A stretch of DNA of 30,457 bases from positions 1 to 30,457 of the forward strand of contig DBBC01000081.1 in assembly GCA_002292025.1 (NCBI GenBank), read 5' to 3'. Within the stretch, counting starts at the first letter, position 1. Every line of letters starts with the position of its first letter. Below, piece by piece: positions 1 to 8,071 of the stretch. Both the position numbers and the translations under genes were made by a program. The stretch comes from Firmicutes bacterium UBA994 (GTDB lineage: Bacteria > Bacillota > UBA994). The notes beneath the pieces were generated by a model. The model saw only the letters and a list, made by a program, of their open reading frames with translations, ran no database searches and was not told where the DNA came from.

Positions 1-539
1 CCGCGGCGAAAGACGACAGCCAATGGTTGGCCGCCGCTTCCGGCAATGGCTTGCTGAATACCGACCCAAGTCGAGATACTTACGTCCCCAATCGTCAATA
101 TCCTGTCCCCCGGCTGCATCCCTGCTTGCTGCGCCGGCCAGCCCTCGTTCACTGTTCCCAGAACGGGTGCGCGGGACGGCACTCCCACCGCCATAAAGAT
201 AACCGCAAAGATGAGAACTGCCAACAGGAAATTCATAAATGAACCCCCGGCCACAAAAAGCATGCGTTGCCACACGCTCTTCTTGTCGTACCGCCGCGCC
301 TGTGGTATAGCGGCGCCAACCGCGGTCGCCTCTTCACCCGCCACACGCAAAAATCCTCCTATGGGCAATAGGCGCAGTGAGTACTTGGTCTCTCCACGCT
401 GCACAGAAATAAGCGCAGGCCCCATACCTAGGGCAAACTCCTGCACGTACATGTCTGCGGCCTTTGCTGCCAAAAAGTGGCCTAGCTCGTGAAAAAACAC
501 CAGCGCCCCGATAACTACGACAGCAAGTAGAATCACCAA
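1..539 (-). CDS. rseP: RseP/RasP site-2 metalloprotease, 3' part beyond the window
   Basis: Membrane-embedded zinc protease that cuts transmembrane anti-sigma factors and leftover signal peptides (family role). Only the first 179 residues are present; the gene runs off the left edge. The frame encodes a hydrophobic first helix ending in HELGH at residues 17-21, the HExxH zinc motif. A second hydrophobic segment carrying GGSFMNFLLAV lies near residues 95-105. A PDZ-like stretch follows (VNEGWPAQQAGMQPGD, about residues 125-140). No ATG is available at the front. The frame begins directly after the dxr stop in the same reading frame (TAA TTG GTG), so TTG at 539 or GTG at 536 is the start, with a G-rich ribosome-binding site (AAAGGCGGTG) inside the end of dxr. 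This tight coupling to dxr is normal for the family. Identity is secure; the exact start is uncertain by one codon. Confidence 0.93.
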   Translation of the reverse strand, partial: MVILLAVVVIGALVFFHELGHFLAAKAADMYVQEFALGMGPALISVQRGETKYSLRLLPIGGFLRVAGEEATAVGAAIPQARRYDKKSVWQRMLFVAGGSFMNFLLAVLIFAVIFMAVGVPSRAPVLGTVNEGWPAQQAGMQPGDRILTIGDVSISTWVGIQQAIAGSGGQPLAVVFRR

Positions 540-1703
540 TTAGTACACCGCCTTTTGTCTAATAATAGCTTGCGCTTGGGTACGGGCCCACGCGTCAACT
601 TGCATAACGTCAAAAACAGATCTTGGCGGCGAAGGCACATCTCTGGACAAGACGCCTTCCACAACTGTTTCTATGGCGAGAAATGGTATCTTCCCAGCTA
701 GGAAGGCCAAAACGGCAAGCTCATTGCTGGCGTTAAGTGCAATTGGGTGCCCGCCCCCCGCCCTCCCGGCGGCTATCGCCAAGTTCAAACAGCGAAATGT
801 TTCGAAATCTGGCGAAAAAAAGGTCCACAGGGTGTTTTGCCAGTTGTTGCTCACATACTCCCCGGGCCACCTTTCGGGGTGCGACAGCGCAAGCTGGATG
901 GGAACGCGCATATCCGGGCGGCCGCACTGCGCCAACTGCGAGCCGTCTACATATTCAACTATAGAGTGTACGAAACTTTCCGGATGTACCAAAACTTCAA
1001 TGCGCTCATAGGGTACACCAAATAAGTGGTGAGCCTCAATGATCTCCAAGCCTTTATTCATCAACGTCGCAGAATCTACGGTTATCTTTCGCCCCATGCG
1101 CCAAGTAGGATGCCGGAGCGCGTTTTCTGCTGTCATCATGGCAAGCTCTGAGCGAGACTTACCGAAAAAAGGGCCCCCAGAAGCGGTGAGGATCAACCTT
1201 TGTACTTCTGATGCGTCCCACCCTCGCAGTGCCTGCCAAATGGCCGAGTGCTCACTATCTACGGGCATGAGTTCCCCGCCATGTCGTGTCACCGCATCTA
1301 GCAGCAAAGTACCTGCTGCCACTAGAGCTTCCTTATTGGCTAGTGCCAGACGAACCCCTTTCTCGGCGGCCGCAAATACTGCCCGCAACCCTTCCATGCC
1401 ACTTGTAGCAGCCATGACCACATGGGCTGGCGATTCTCTGACCATATCTACGGCGGCACACTCGCCGACAAAAACGGTGAGGGACGGAAACTCTATCCGA
1501 AGCGCATGCCCACCGGCTGTATCGCCGATGGCGACGAAAGCGGGACTAAACTCTCTTATTTGCGCCTTGAGTAACTCTAGGTTGCGTCCGGCTCCCAGAC
1601 CCACAATACGCAACCGATGCGGGTGACGTCGTACGACGTCAAGGCAGCTACCTCCTATCGAACCTGTGGAACCTAGGACAACCAGGTTCTTCACCTCGGT
1701 CAT
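540..1703 (-). CDS. dxr: 1-deoxy-D-xylulose 5-phosphate reductoisomerase
   Basis: Catalyses the NADPH-dependent conversion of DXP to MEP, the committed step of the non-mevalonate isoprenoid pathway, in the cytoplasm. At 387 aa it is full length. Seen in the protein: the NADPH-binding GSTGSIG near the N-terminus, NKEALV, the metal/substrate residues of PVDSEHSAIWQ, TASGGPF, the block KITVDSATLMNKGLEIIEAH, and HPESFVHSIVE. The frame stays open 8 codons upstream to 1727, but the ATG at 1703 forms an ATGA overlap with the cdsA stop and places the GSTGSIG loop at the usual distance from the N-terminus, so I chose it. It supplies isoprenyl precursors to uppS two genes upstream. The stop codon abuts the rseP start. 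Confidence 0.97.
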   Translation of the reverse strand: MTEVKNLVVLGSTGSIGGSCLDVVRRHPHRLRIVGLGAGRNLELLKAQIREFSPAFVAIGDTAGGHALRIEFPSLTVFVGECAAVDMVRESPAHVVMAATSGMEGLRAVFAAAEKGVRLALANKEALVAAGTLLLDAVTRHGGELMPVDSEHSAIWQALRGWDASEVQRLILTASGGPFFGKSRSELAMMTAENALRHPTWRMGRKITVDSATLMNKGLEIIEAHHLFGVPYERIEVLVHPESFVHSIVEYVDGSQLAQCGRPDMRVPIQLALSHPERWPGEYVSNNWQNTLWTFFSPDFETFRCLNLAIAAGRAGGGHPIALNASNELAVLAFLAGKIPFLAIETVVEGVLSRDVPSPPRSVFDVMQVDAWARTQAQAIIRQKAVY

Positions 1704-2476
1704 AGTGTTATCGCCGTCCATACCCAATACACCGCAGTGGCCGAGAACATTACAGAGTCAAACCTGTCAAGGACGCCGCCATGTCCGGGGATAAGGGTGC
1801 CCGAGTCCTTTACGCCCACGTAGCGTTTTAGTGCTGACTCCGCAAGATCGCCCAGCTGCCCCACCAGGCCCACTAATAGTCCCAGTGTTATAGCCCCCAT
1901 CAGAGCCAATTGCAAGTAGCTGTGAAATAAGGCAATTACCAAGGTGCTTCCGAGTAGCCCCCCAAGTACCCCTTCGACGCTTTTCTTGGGCGAAATGCCG
2001 GGCCAAGGCCGTGAGCTCCCGTACCGCACACCGATAAAGTAGGCGAAAGCATCATAAGCCCATACCCCGGCAACGGCTGCAAACGCCCACATGTAGCCAG
2101 CCTCCACGCGGAGAAGAAGTAAATTCCCTAAGAGAAGGGACGGATACAGAGCTGCCAGCAAATTGGCACCTACCTCCGCCAAACTGAATGCCGGGAAGGT
2201 GATTAGCTGACGTAGCAAGAGCCCGGCGCACAGGGCCACAACCAATTGCACTCCCAGCATGCCTTCACCTGTGTAGACTGCCCACAAATACAATACGGGA
2301 AACCAGTAGACAAAGGAACTTGTGGCTATGTTCTTGGCTCGTAACAGATTTTGTGTCTCGGCTACCGCAATAATCGCTAGCACCATCATCAGCAGCACCA
2401 GCAAGAGAGCGCCTTCATACACTGCGGCAAGAAAAATGGGGAAAGCTATTAGCCCCGCAAGAATCCGCGTAAGCAC
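1700..2476 (-). CDS. cdsA: Phosphatidate cytidylyltransferase (CDP-diglyceride synthase)
   Basis: Integral membrane enzyme that makes CDP-diacylglycerol from phosphatidic acid and CTP, the branch point of phospholipid synthesis. The 258-aa protein is a run of hydrophobic helices and ends with the complete CdsA signature: SALKRYVGVKDSG followed by PGHGGVLDRFDS. The frame is open to an ATG at 2563, but that would overlap uppS by about 70 nt. The GTG at 2476 has an AGGGGG ribosome-binding site 6 nt upstream, starts just after the uppS stop, and gives VLTRILAGLIAF, a typical CdsA N-terminus. It overlaps dxr by ATGA at its end, so translation is probably coupled. Confidence 0.95.
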   Translation of the reverse strand: MLTRILAGLIAFPIFLAAVYEGALLLVLLMMVLAIIAVAETQNLLRAKNIATSSFVYWFPVLYLWAVYTGEGMLGVQLVVALCAGLLLRQLITFPAFSLAEVGANLLAALYPSLLLGNLLLLRVEAGYMWAFAAVAGVWAYDAFAYFIGVRYGSSRPWPGISPKKSVEGVLGGLLGSTLVIALFHSYLQLALMGAITLGLLVGLVGQLGDLAESALKRYVGVKDSGTLIPGHGGVLDRFDSVMFSATAVYWVWTAITL

Positions 2477-2492
2477 ACCTGACCCCCTATCG

Positions 2493-3209
2493 CTATAATC
2501 CTCCCCGTCTGACGCTACGGCCGCGATATTCTTCAATGACCCGGACAAGGTCACTGCCATCAAAGTCAGGCCACGGCTTGTCCATAAAAAATAACTCAGT
2601 GTATGCTAATTGCCAAAGGAGGAAGTTGCTAATACGTTTCTCTCCACCGGGGCGAATAAAGAGCTCTGGGTCAGGCAGGTCTTCCGTGTACAAGCAAGCG
2701 GCGAAGTCATTCTCGCTTCCCGCCGCGGCATAGCGTTCCGCGAAAAGCCGGGCTGCTCTTACAATCTCTGCCCGCCCGCCGTAGTTAAGCGCGAGACTGA
2801 CGGTAAGCCCTCGGGCGTTGTGCGTCGTGGCTACAGCCTCGTCAACGACGTGACGCGTCTCCGGCGGTAATCCATTTAGGTCTCCCAATACCTTTAGGCG
2901 TACATTTGCCTCCACTAACGCGGCACGTTCCTTGCGCCAGAACTCCGCCGGCAAACTCATGATATACTCCACTTCCTCGGCAGGGCGTTTCCAGTTCTCG
3001 GTAGAAAAAGTATATAAGGTGAGGTACTTTAGCTCTAGCCGTACAGCTTCCTTTATGATACGCCGAGCGCTCTCTAAGCCTGCGCGATGACCGGCCGTGC
3101 GCGGTAAACCGCGGCGTTCGGCCCAGCGACCGTTGCCATCCATGATAATCGCGATGTGGGTGGGCAGTGGGCTCGTGGTAGATATGGGACTTGTTTTGCG
3201 CCAGAACAT
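2493..3209 (-). CDS. uppS: Undecaprenyl diphosphate synthase (cis-prenyltransferase)
   Basis: Condenses isopentenyl diphosphate onto farnesyl diphosphate to give the C55 carrier lipid for peptidoglycan and teichoic acid synthesis. Seen: IAIIMDGNGRWA with catalytic Asp at residue 24, the FSTENWKRP block, SLALNYGGRAEI, and the C-terminal DPELFIRPGGEKRISNFLLWQLAYTE. The usual IRTSGE is replaced here by IRPGGE, a mild variation that keeps the glycine and glutamate. The 238-aa start at an ATG with AGGAGGA 9 nt upstream is clearly better than the upstream ATG that would add 16 unlike residues. It is separated from frr by 49 nt containing a G/C-rich hairpin. Confidence 0.97.
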   Translation of the reverse strand: MFWRKTSPISTTSPLPTHIAIIMDGNGRWAERRGLPRTAGHRAGLESARRIIKEAVRLELKYLTLYTFSTENWKRPAEEVEYIMSLPAEFWRKERAALVEANVRLKVLGDLNGLPPETRHVVDEAVATTHNARGLTVSLALNYGGRAEIVRAARLFAERYAAAGSENDFAACLYTEDLPDPELFIRPGGEKRISNFLLWQLAYTELFFMDKPWPDFDGSDLVRVIEEYRGRSVRRGGL

Positions 3210-3235
3210 ATCCGGTCTTCCTCCTGTAGCATAAT

Positions 3236-3252
3236 TCCCCCGCTGCGGGGGG
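3236..3252 (-). other. G/C hairpin between frr and uppS
   Basis: In the short frr-uppS gap the transcript would contain TCCCCC, a five-base GCAGC loop, and GGGGGA. It lies about 27 nt upstream of the uppS start and is not followed by a U-run, so it does not look like an intrinsic terminator. It could protect or process the mRNA between the translation genes and the lipid genes; this role is inference. Confidence 0.45.
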
Positions 3253-3258
3253 AGCATA

Positions 3259-3816
3259 TCACACCTCCATAATTTCAGCTTCTTTGGCCAGCAATACTTC
3301 GTCGACCTCTTTAACGTACTTGTCCGTCAGCTTTTGTACGTCCTCTTGGCCCTTTTTAGCCTGGTCCTCCGAGGCACTGCCATCTTTTTCGAATTTCCTC
3401 ACCAGCTCGTTGGCGTCCCGCCGCAGGTTACGGACAGCCACACGAGTCTCTTCTGCTTTTTTCTTTGCCACTTTCACTAGCTCATTACGCCTTTCCGTCG
3501 TGAGAGGGGGGATATGCAAGCGAATCACAGACCCATCGCTGTTAGGGGTAAGGCCCAGATCGGACTTCTGGATGGCTTTCTCAATCGGTTTTAGCAGCCC
3601 CTTGTCCCACGGCTGAATGACGAGCGTGCGCGCATCGGGCACAGTGACGCTGGCAACTTGGGCCACAGGTGAGGGTACACCGTAGTACTCCACGACCAAC
3701 TTATCCAGCAATGCGGGCATGGCTCTGCCGGCACGCAACCCTCCCAGGTCCTTTTGTAGAGCCTGCACCGACTTCTTCATTTTATCCTCTATCTCTCGCA
3801 GCACTTCATTAATCAA
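3259..3816 (-). CDS. frr: Ribosome recycling factor
   Basis: Acts with EF-G to split post-termination ribosomes. It is 185 aa, the standard length. Seen: the N-terminal helix with KDLGGLRAGRA, VEYYGVPSPVAQVASVTVPD, and the C-terminal long helices rich in Lys and Glu (VAKKKAEETRVAVRNLRRDAN). Translation most likely begins at TTG, which overlaps the pyrH stop (TTGA) and has AAGGGGA about 6-7 nt upstream. No in-frame ATG exists near the front. Confidence 0.97.
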   Translation of the reverse strand: MINEVLREIEDKMKKSVQALQKDLGGLRAGRAMPALLDKLVVEYYGVPSPVAQVASVTVPDARTLVIQPWDKGLLKPIEKAIQKSDLGLTPNSDGSVIRLHIPPLTTERRNELVKVAKKKAEETRVAVRNLRRDANELVRKFEKDGSASEDQAKKGQEDVQKLTDKYVKEVDEVLLAKEAEIMEV

Positions 3817-4538
3817 GTGGCTTCCCCTTTTCTAATAAATGTCCCTACCTGTTCACCCATCACCGCACGCCTAATGTTGCCCGGCACCGCGAGACTGAAA
3901 ATCATGACCGGAATGCCGTTGTCCATGCACAGCGAGGTAGCCGTAGCATCCATCACGCGCAGGTTACGGCGCAGAACTTCGATGTAACTTAGTTCCGTAA
4001 AACGTATGGCACCTGTATTAAGATGCGGGTCGCGGTCATAAACGCCATCTACTTGTGTGGCCTTGAGGATGATTTCCGCGCCAATTTCCGCTCCGCGCAG
4101 AGCTGCGGTTGTATCTGTCGAAAAGAAGGGGTTGCCTGTTCCCGCGGCAAAAATAACTACGTATCCCTTCTCTAAGTGAGTAATAGCTTTGCGTCTAATA
4201 TAGGGCTCTGCAATCTGTTTCATCTCGATAGCAGTTTGCACTCTGGTCGCGATTCCTAGCTTCTCGATGGCATCTTGCAGCGCCAATGCGTTCATGACAG
4301 TGGCCAGCATTCCCATGTAATCGGCGGTGGCGCGGTCCAGCCCTTCTCTGCTGCGGGGCGCGCCTCGCCATAAATTTCCGCCTCCCACGACTACCGCCAC
4401 ATCGACTCCTAGTTCCCTAATTTCTACCAGTTGAGCTGCCACGTCGGCAACAATATCAAGGTCAATGCCGATACCCTTTTGGCCAGCTAAAGCTTCTCCA
4501 CTCAGTTTTACGATCACGCGGCGATACTTCGGCGTCAC
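3813..4538 (-). CDS. pyrH: UMP kinase
   Basis: Phosphorylates UMP to UDP in pyrimidine nucleotide synthesis; hexameric cytoplasmic enzyme of the amino-acid-kinase fold. Seen: VIVKLSGEALAG at the N-terminus, VVGGGNLWRG, MGMLATVMNALALQDA, and GTGNPFFSTDTTAALRG. The frame is open to 4646, and an ATG exists at 4553. I chose GTG at 4538 because GGGGG lies 8 nt upstream and the resulting TPKYRRVIVKLSGEALAG aligns with the family start at about 241 aa, whereas the ATG at 4553 lacks a good ribosome-binding site. The gap to tsf holds a terminator-like hairpin. Confidence 0.95.
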   Translation of the reverse strand: MTPKYRRVIVKLSGEALAGQKGIGIDLDIVADVAAQLVEIRELGVDVAVVVGGGNLWRGAPRSREGLDRATADYMGMLATVMNALALQDAIEKLGIATRVQTAIEMKQIAEPYIRRKAITHLEKGYVVIFAAGTGNPFFSTDTTAALRGAEIGAEIILKATQVDGVYDRDPHLNTGAIRFTELSYIEVLRRNLRVMDATATSLCMDNGIPVMIFSLAVPGNIRRAVMGEQVGTFIRKGEAT

Positions 4539-4611
4539 TATAACTACCCCCATGTCATCTTCGCTAGCGTCATCCGTTTTCCTGTAGCCAGCAGACGGAA
4601 GATTGCATCTC

Positions 4612-4640
4612 AAAAAGGGGAACACTGCTGTGTTCCCCTT
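4612..4640 (-). terminator. Intrinsic terminator or attenuator between tsf and pyrH
   Basis: On the minus strand an 11-bp perfect stem (AAGGGGAACAC / GTGTTCCCCTT) with an AGCA loop begins 6 nt after the tsf stop and runs into a short T tract (TTTTT, two of them paired). This has the form of a Rho-independent terminator. The T tract is short, so partial read-through into pyrH-frr and the lipid genes is likely. Confidence 0.8.
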
Positions 4641-4645
4641 AAGCA

Positions 4646-5269
4646 CTACTCCTCGCTGGTGCGCTTTGGCAGCCCTTCACCCATTTGATAGCGTACAAAT
4701 CGGCGCACGGTGATGTTTTCCCCTGTAGTTGCGACGCGAGACTGAATGTGTTCCTTGACGGTTACGTCGCCCTCACGGATAAACGGTTGCTCCATCAGGC
4801 ACACGTCAGCGAAGAACTTCTCTAAGCGTCCCTCTACCATTTTGTCGATGATCTTTTCGGGCTTGCCTTCATTAACAGCTTGTGCCCGTAAAATATCCTT
4901 TTCGTGTTGGATCACGTGCGCGGGCACTTCCTCCCGCACAATGTACTGGGGGTTAGCCGCGGCGATTTGCATGGCAATATCGCGGCACAAGGCATGAAAT
5001 TCGTTCGTCTTAGCGACAAAATCAGTTTCACAGTTCAGTTCTACGAGCACACCGATGCGACCGTTGCCGTGGATATAGGATTCCACCGCACCCTCGCTGG
5101 TTATACGCCCGGCCTTCTTATTGGCGGCCGCTAACCCTTTTTCGCGCAGAAACTCGACTGCTTTTTCCATATCACCATTCGTCTCTGTCAGAGCCTTCTT
5201 GCAGTCCATCATGCCTGCTCCTGTACGTTCGCGCAGGTCCTTCACGAGACTGGCTTCAATCTTGGCCAT
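4646..5269 (-). CDS. tsf: Elongation factor Ts, short form
   Basis: Nucleotide exchange factor for EF-Tu. Seen: MAKIEASLVKDLRERTGAGMMDCKKAL, the N-terminal UBA-like domain, and the core ELNCETDFVAKTNEF that contacts EF-Tu. At 207 aa it is a short variant: one dimerisation subdomain rather than the longer two-subdomain form of E. coli or Bacillus, as known for Thermus-type EF-Ts. The start ATG has GGGAGGT 5 nt upstream; an earlier in-frame ATG at 5293 would add eight unlike residues. It follows rpsB by 37 nt and is presumably co-transcribed with it. Confidence 0.97.
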   Translation of the reverse strand: MAKIEASLVKDLRERTGAGMMDCKKALTETNGDMEKAVEFLREKGLAAANKKAGRITSEGAVESYIHGNGRIGVLVELNCETDFVAKTNEFHALCRDIAMQIAAANPQYIVREEVPAHVIQHEKDILRAQAVNEGKPEKIIDKMVEGRLEKFFADVCLMEQPFIREGDVTVKEHIQSRVATTGENITVRRFVRYQMGEGLPKRTSEE

Positions 5270-5306
5270 GGGTATACCTCCCTCGATTCGCATCTTTCCT
5301 CGTACC

Positions 5307-6005
5307 TTACTGAGCTAACTGCTCCCCTTGCCTAGCTTCGAGGACGGCATCAGCCATGGTTGCTGTCAACAGCTTGACCGCGCGGATGGCATCATCATTC
5401 CCAGGAATAACATAATCAATCTCGTCGGGATCGCAGTTGGTGTCGACGATAGCCACGATCGGGATGCGAAGCCTGCGCGCCTCGGCGATGGCATTGCGCT
5501 CCTTGCGGGGGTCTATGACAAACAGAGCCCCCGGCAACTGACGCATGTTCCGAATACCTCCTAGGAACTTCTCTAGCTTTTCCTTTTCCTTGCGCAAGTT
5601 GATGACTTCCTTTTTGGGCAGCACATCAAACGTGCCGTCGACTTCCATGCGCTCGAGGTCATGTAATCGCTTGATGCGTTTTTCAATTGTCTTAAAATTA
5701 GTCAACGTCCCGCCCAGCCAGCGCTGGTTCACAAAAAACATGCCGCAGCGGTTAGCCTCCTCGGCAACGGCTTCCTGCGCTTGCTTTTTCGTGCCGACAA
5801 ACATGATGTTTTCTCCATTGGCGATGACGCTCTTCACAAATGCGTATGCCTCGTCTAATTTGCGCACGGTCTTCTGTAAATCGACGATGTAAATACCGTT
5901 GCGCTCCATAAAGATGTATGGGGCCATCTTGGGGTTCCAGCGGCGCGTTTGATGGCCAAAATGCACGCCCGCTTCAAGTAGTTGTTTCATGCTGATTACT
6001 GCCAT
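5307..6005 (-). CDS. rpsB: 30S ribosomal protein S2
   Basis: Structural component of the small ribosomal subunit. Seen: MKQLLEAGVHFGHQTRRWNPKM, YIVDLQKT, FVGTKKQAQEAV, NQRWLGGTLTNF, and PGALFVIDPRKERNA near the C-terminal half. It is 232 aa. The start ATG has a strong AAGGAGG 8 nt upstream; the frame remains open a further 48 codons but without family similarity. A promoter lies about 110 nt upstream, making this the likely first gene of the rpsB-tsf unit. Confidence 0.98.
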   Translation of the reverse strand: MAVISMKQLLEAGVHFGHQTRRWNPKMAPYIFMERNGIYIVDLQKTVRKLDEAYAFVKSVIANGENIMFVGTKKQAQEAVAEEANRCGMFFVNQRWLGGTLTNFKTIEKRIKRLHDLERMEVDGTFDVLPKKEVINLRKEKEKLEKFLGGIRNMRQLPGALFVIDPRKERNAIAEARRLRIPIVAIVDTNCDPDEIDYVIPGNDDAIRAVKLLTATMADAVLEARQGEQLAQ

Positions 6006-6119
6006 GCGACTTGCCTCCTTAGGTTTTCCCTCCGCGCCATCAACTGTGCCCAGACCATGCACACAGGCAAGGCACCCCTTAGCACATCCGGTCGCGTGTG
6101 TGATAAAACACCGACGCTC

Positions 6120-6149
6120 AGTATAGCACACCCTATGTCTTTTGGGCAA
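6120..6149 (-). promoter_or_regulatory. Probable sigma-A promoter for rpsB-tsf
   Basis: Minus strand: TTGCCC, an 18-nt spacer, and TATACT preceded by TGC (extended -10). The expected start point is near 6112, giving an mRNA leader of a little over 100 nt before rpsB. The leader can form stems (for example GTGCC with GGCAC, within 6045-6075), but I do not recognise a defined ribosomal-protein leader motif. Confidence 0.6.
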
Positions 6150-6151
6150 GC

Positions 6152-6176
6152 GAAAACGAGCTCCTCAAGTAGCTCC
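6152..6176 (-). terminator. Weak candidate terminator after codY
   Basis: About 15 nt beyond the codY stop, minus-strand GAGCTAC and GGAGCTC arms around a TTGA loop form a seven-position stem with one mismatch, followed by CGTTTTCG. The stem is short and the T tract only four bases, so this is a possibility and not a firm call. The same stretch can be read as a direct repeat of GAGGAGCT. Confidence 0.3.
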
Positions 6177-6190
6177 TCTCGTAGCCTCTG

Positions 6191-6961
6191 TTATTCCTTT
6201 TTTGCTAACTCTTCTAGCAACTTATTGTTGAGCACCTTAATATAAGTGCCCTTCATGCCGAGCGAGCGAGACTCGATCACGCCCGCGCTTTCCAGTTTGC
6301 GCAAAGCATTCACGATAACGGAACGGGTAATTCCGGCTTGATCGGCTATCTTGCTGGCGACAAGTAGTCCCTCTTTCTCGTTGCCTAATTCACGCATGAT
6401 GTGCTCCACCGCTTCGAGCTCGGAGTAGGAGAGTGCCTCTACCGCCACCTCTACAATGTGGCGCTGTCTGGATTCTTGACTGGCTGCCTCTTGACGCGCC
6501 CGGAGAATCTCCATCGCAAGAATCGTGGCGCCAAACTCAGCCAACGCGACATCGTCGTCATTCAGGGGGTCATCAAACCGTGCTATAAGCATTGTCCCCA
6601 GCCTCTCGCCTCGCCCGACAACGGGAATGATCGTAGTCAACTTATCGGTGTGTTGGCACTCCGATTCATCAAATACGCAGTCCTCTGTTTCGCGGCAATT
6701 GATGCGGCTCTCCGTGATTGCCACTATCTTATCGTTGTACTCCGCTGGGAAACGACCTGAGCGGACGTGTCTTTTCAGCAAATCACACTCATAGTCTTCA
6801 ATCAGCGCTACTCCCAATAGCTTGCCACGGATATTGAGAATGTACGTGTTCGCCCGAAAAACTTGACCATACAATTGTGCTAAGTCACTGAACCTAACCG
6901 CGTCCCCTGCTCCCTGCTGAAGCACTTTGTTCAGTTTGCGTGTTTTTTCTAGTAAACTCAT
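6191..6961 (-). CDS. codY: GTP- and branched-chain-amino-acid-sensing global repressor CodY
   Basis: Pleiotropic repressor that monitors GTP and Ile/Val and represses starvation, motility and virulence genes in low-GC Gram-positives (family knowledge). The 256-aa length is standard. Seen: the N-terminal GAF sensor (LLEKTRKLNKVLQ, AQLYGQVFRANTYILN, GERLGTMLIARF) and the C-terminal winged helix with ASKIADQAGITRSVIVNALR and SLGMKGTYIKVLN. The ATG has AGGAGG 7 nt upstream. In most Bacillota xerC and codY are separated by hslV and hslU; here only 67 nt separate them. Confidence 0.98.
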   Translation of the reverse strand: MSLLEKTRKLNKVLQQGAGDAVRFSDLAQLYGQVFRANTYILNIRGKLLGVALIEDYECDLLKRHVRSGRFPAEYNDKIVAITESRINCRETEDCVFDESECQHTDKLTTIIPVVGRGERLGTMLIARFDDPLNDDDVALAEFGATILAMEILRARQEAASQESRQRHIVEVAVEALSYSELEAVEHIMRELGNEKEGLLVASKIADQAGITRSVIVNALRKLESAGVIESRSLGMKGTYIKVLNNKLLEELAKKE

Positions 6962-6983
6962 GCTCTTTCCTCCTACTCCTATT

Positions 6984-6996
6984 TATACCTTGTATA
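6984..6996. other. Small dyad upstream of codY
   Basis: A 13-nt interrupted palindrome (TATAC, 3-nt centre, GTATA) about 23 nt before the codY start. It does not match the published CodY box. It could be an operator or chance. Confidence 0.25.
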
Positions 6997-7028
6997 CGCC
7001 GCGTAACTTTTCGCACGCTCCTTTCATC

Positions 7029-7928
7029 CTACGCCCGCGGATGTGCGTTGTTGTACACAGTCTTGATCCTCTCGCCGGAGACATGGGTGTACACTTGGGT
7101 TGTTGATACCGACGCGTGCCCCAAGAGCTCCTGCACAACACGCAGGTCTGCGCCGTTGTCAAGCAAATGTGTGGCGAAGCTGTGGCGCAGGGCATGCGGG
7201 GTCACACCATAAAAGTCCCCAAGGCGCACGTATTTCTCTACTACGCGGCCAAGGCTACGCCTGCTTAAGGGGCTTCCTCGGTAGTTGACGAACACGTGAG
7301 TGACGTTCCGATCTGTAACCAGCTCCGGGCGCAGCAGTGTGATGTAAGTCCACAGATGCTGTGCTGCAACCTTCCCAAAGGGGACAATGCGCTCCTTAGC
7401 TCCCTTACCCATAACCTGCAGTGTACAAGTTTCCCAGTCAATGTCAGTCAACTTTAGGCCTGCAATCTCGCTGGCCCTGCAACCTGTAGCGTAGAGGAGT
7501 TCGAGCAACGCACGGTCTCTGGCTTCTAGGCCCATACCTGTAGCAGAAGTGAGAAGCCTGTCCACGTCGCCTTCATACAGCACCGCAGGCAAAGTTCGCC
7601 TATGCCTAGGTAAGTCCACCGCGGCCGCGAGGTTTGAACCGATTGCGTTCGTGTGCACCAGAAAATTAAAGAACGAACGCAAACAAGAGATCTTTCGGGC
7701 TAAAGAACTCTTGGCATAACCGCTTTTGGCGAGATGAGCAATGAATCTCCGCACATCTGCCGTCACCCAGCTTACCGTGGGCTTATCCCCGATAAACTCG
7801 CTGAACTGTCGCAAATCATGGGCATAACTACTGACCGTCATCTCGCTGCACCCCCTCGCCACGCGCAGACTCAGCACGTAATGGTCTATGTGGTCGTCCA
7901 GTGAATATACTTGCGCACCGGAATTCAT
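7029..7928 (-). CDS. xerC: Tyrosine recombinase XerC
   Basis: Site-specific recombinase acting with XerD at dif to resolve chromosome dimers. The 299-aa protein has the N-terminal SAM-like DNA-binding domain (VSSYAHDLRQFSEF, about residues 33-46) and a full catalytic set: Arg151 (ATGCRASEIAGL), Lys175 (MGKGAKERIVPF), His245 and Arg248 (HALRHSFATHLL), His271 (LGHASVSTTQVYTH) and nucleophile Tyr280. Location between topA and codY supports XerC (CodV of Bacillus) over XerD or an integrase. The ATG has GGTGGTGA 6 nt upstream, and a plausible promoter lies just ahead. Confidence 0.94.
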   Translation of the reverse strand: MNSGAQVYSLDDHIDHYVLSLRVARGCSEMTVSSYAHDLRQFSEFIGDKPTVSWVTADVRRFIAHLAKSGYAKSSLARKISCLRSFFNFLVHTNAIGSNLAAAVDLPRHRRTLPAVLYEGDVDRLLTSATGMGLEARDRALLELLYATGCRASEIAGLKLTDIDWETCTLQVMGKGAKERIVPFGKVAAQHLWTYITLLRPELVTDRNVTHVFVNYRGSPLSRRSLGRVVEKYVRLGDFYGVTPHALRHSFATHLLDNGADLRVVQELLGHASVSTTQVYTHVSGERIKTVYNNAHPRA

Positions 7929-7945
7929 GTCACATCACCACCCAA

Positions 7946-7974
7946 ATCTTATCATGCTTCTTCTCGCTGTACAA
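7946..7974 (-). promoter_or_regulatory. Possible promoter for xerC-codY
   Basis: Minus strand: TTGTAC, 17-nt spacer, TAAGAT with an upstream TG (TGATAAGAT, extended -10), about 20 nt from the xerC start. Matches are 3/6 and 4/6 plus the TG. The 143-nt topA-xerC gap otherwise shows nothing I can identify. Confidence 0.4.
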
Positions 7975-8071
7975 GGAGTTTAAGCTAGGTTTGCGGAAAA
8001 ACTCTGTTAATTGTACCTGCCCAGCTTAGTGTCTTGCGCGTCCTGCGTGAATAGTCTCTAAGTGCCGCAAC

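Noticed and set aside
1039..1626. Plus-strand 195-codon open frame
   Set aside because: Antisense to the conserved part of dxr; composition and lack of motifs mark it as a shadow.
6984..6996. Dyad before codY as a CodY autoregulatory box
   Set aside because: It does not match the known AATTTTCNGAAAATT-type box, so only the dyad itself is reported.
7029..7928. xerC as a phage or integron integrase
   Set aside because: Length, XerC-type motifs and the topA-xerC-codY context are those of the housekeeping enzyme; no attachment sites or phage genes are nearby.
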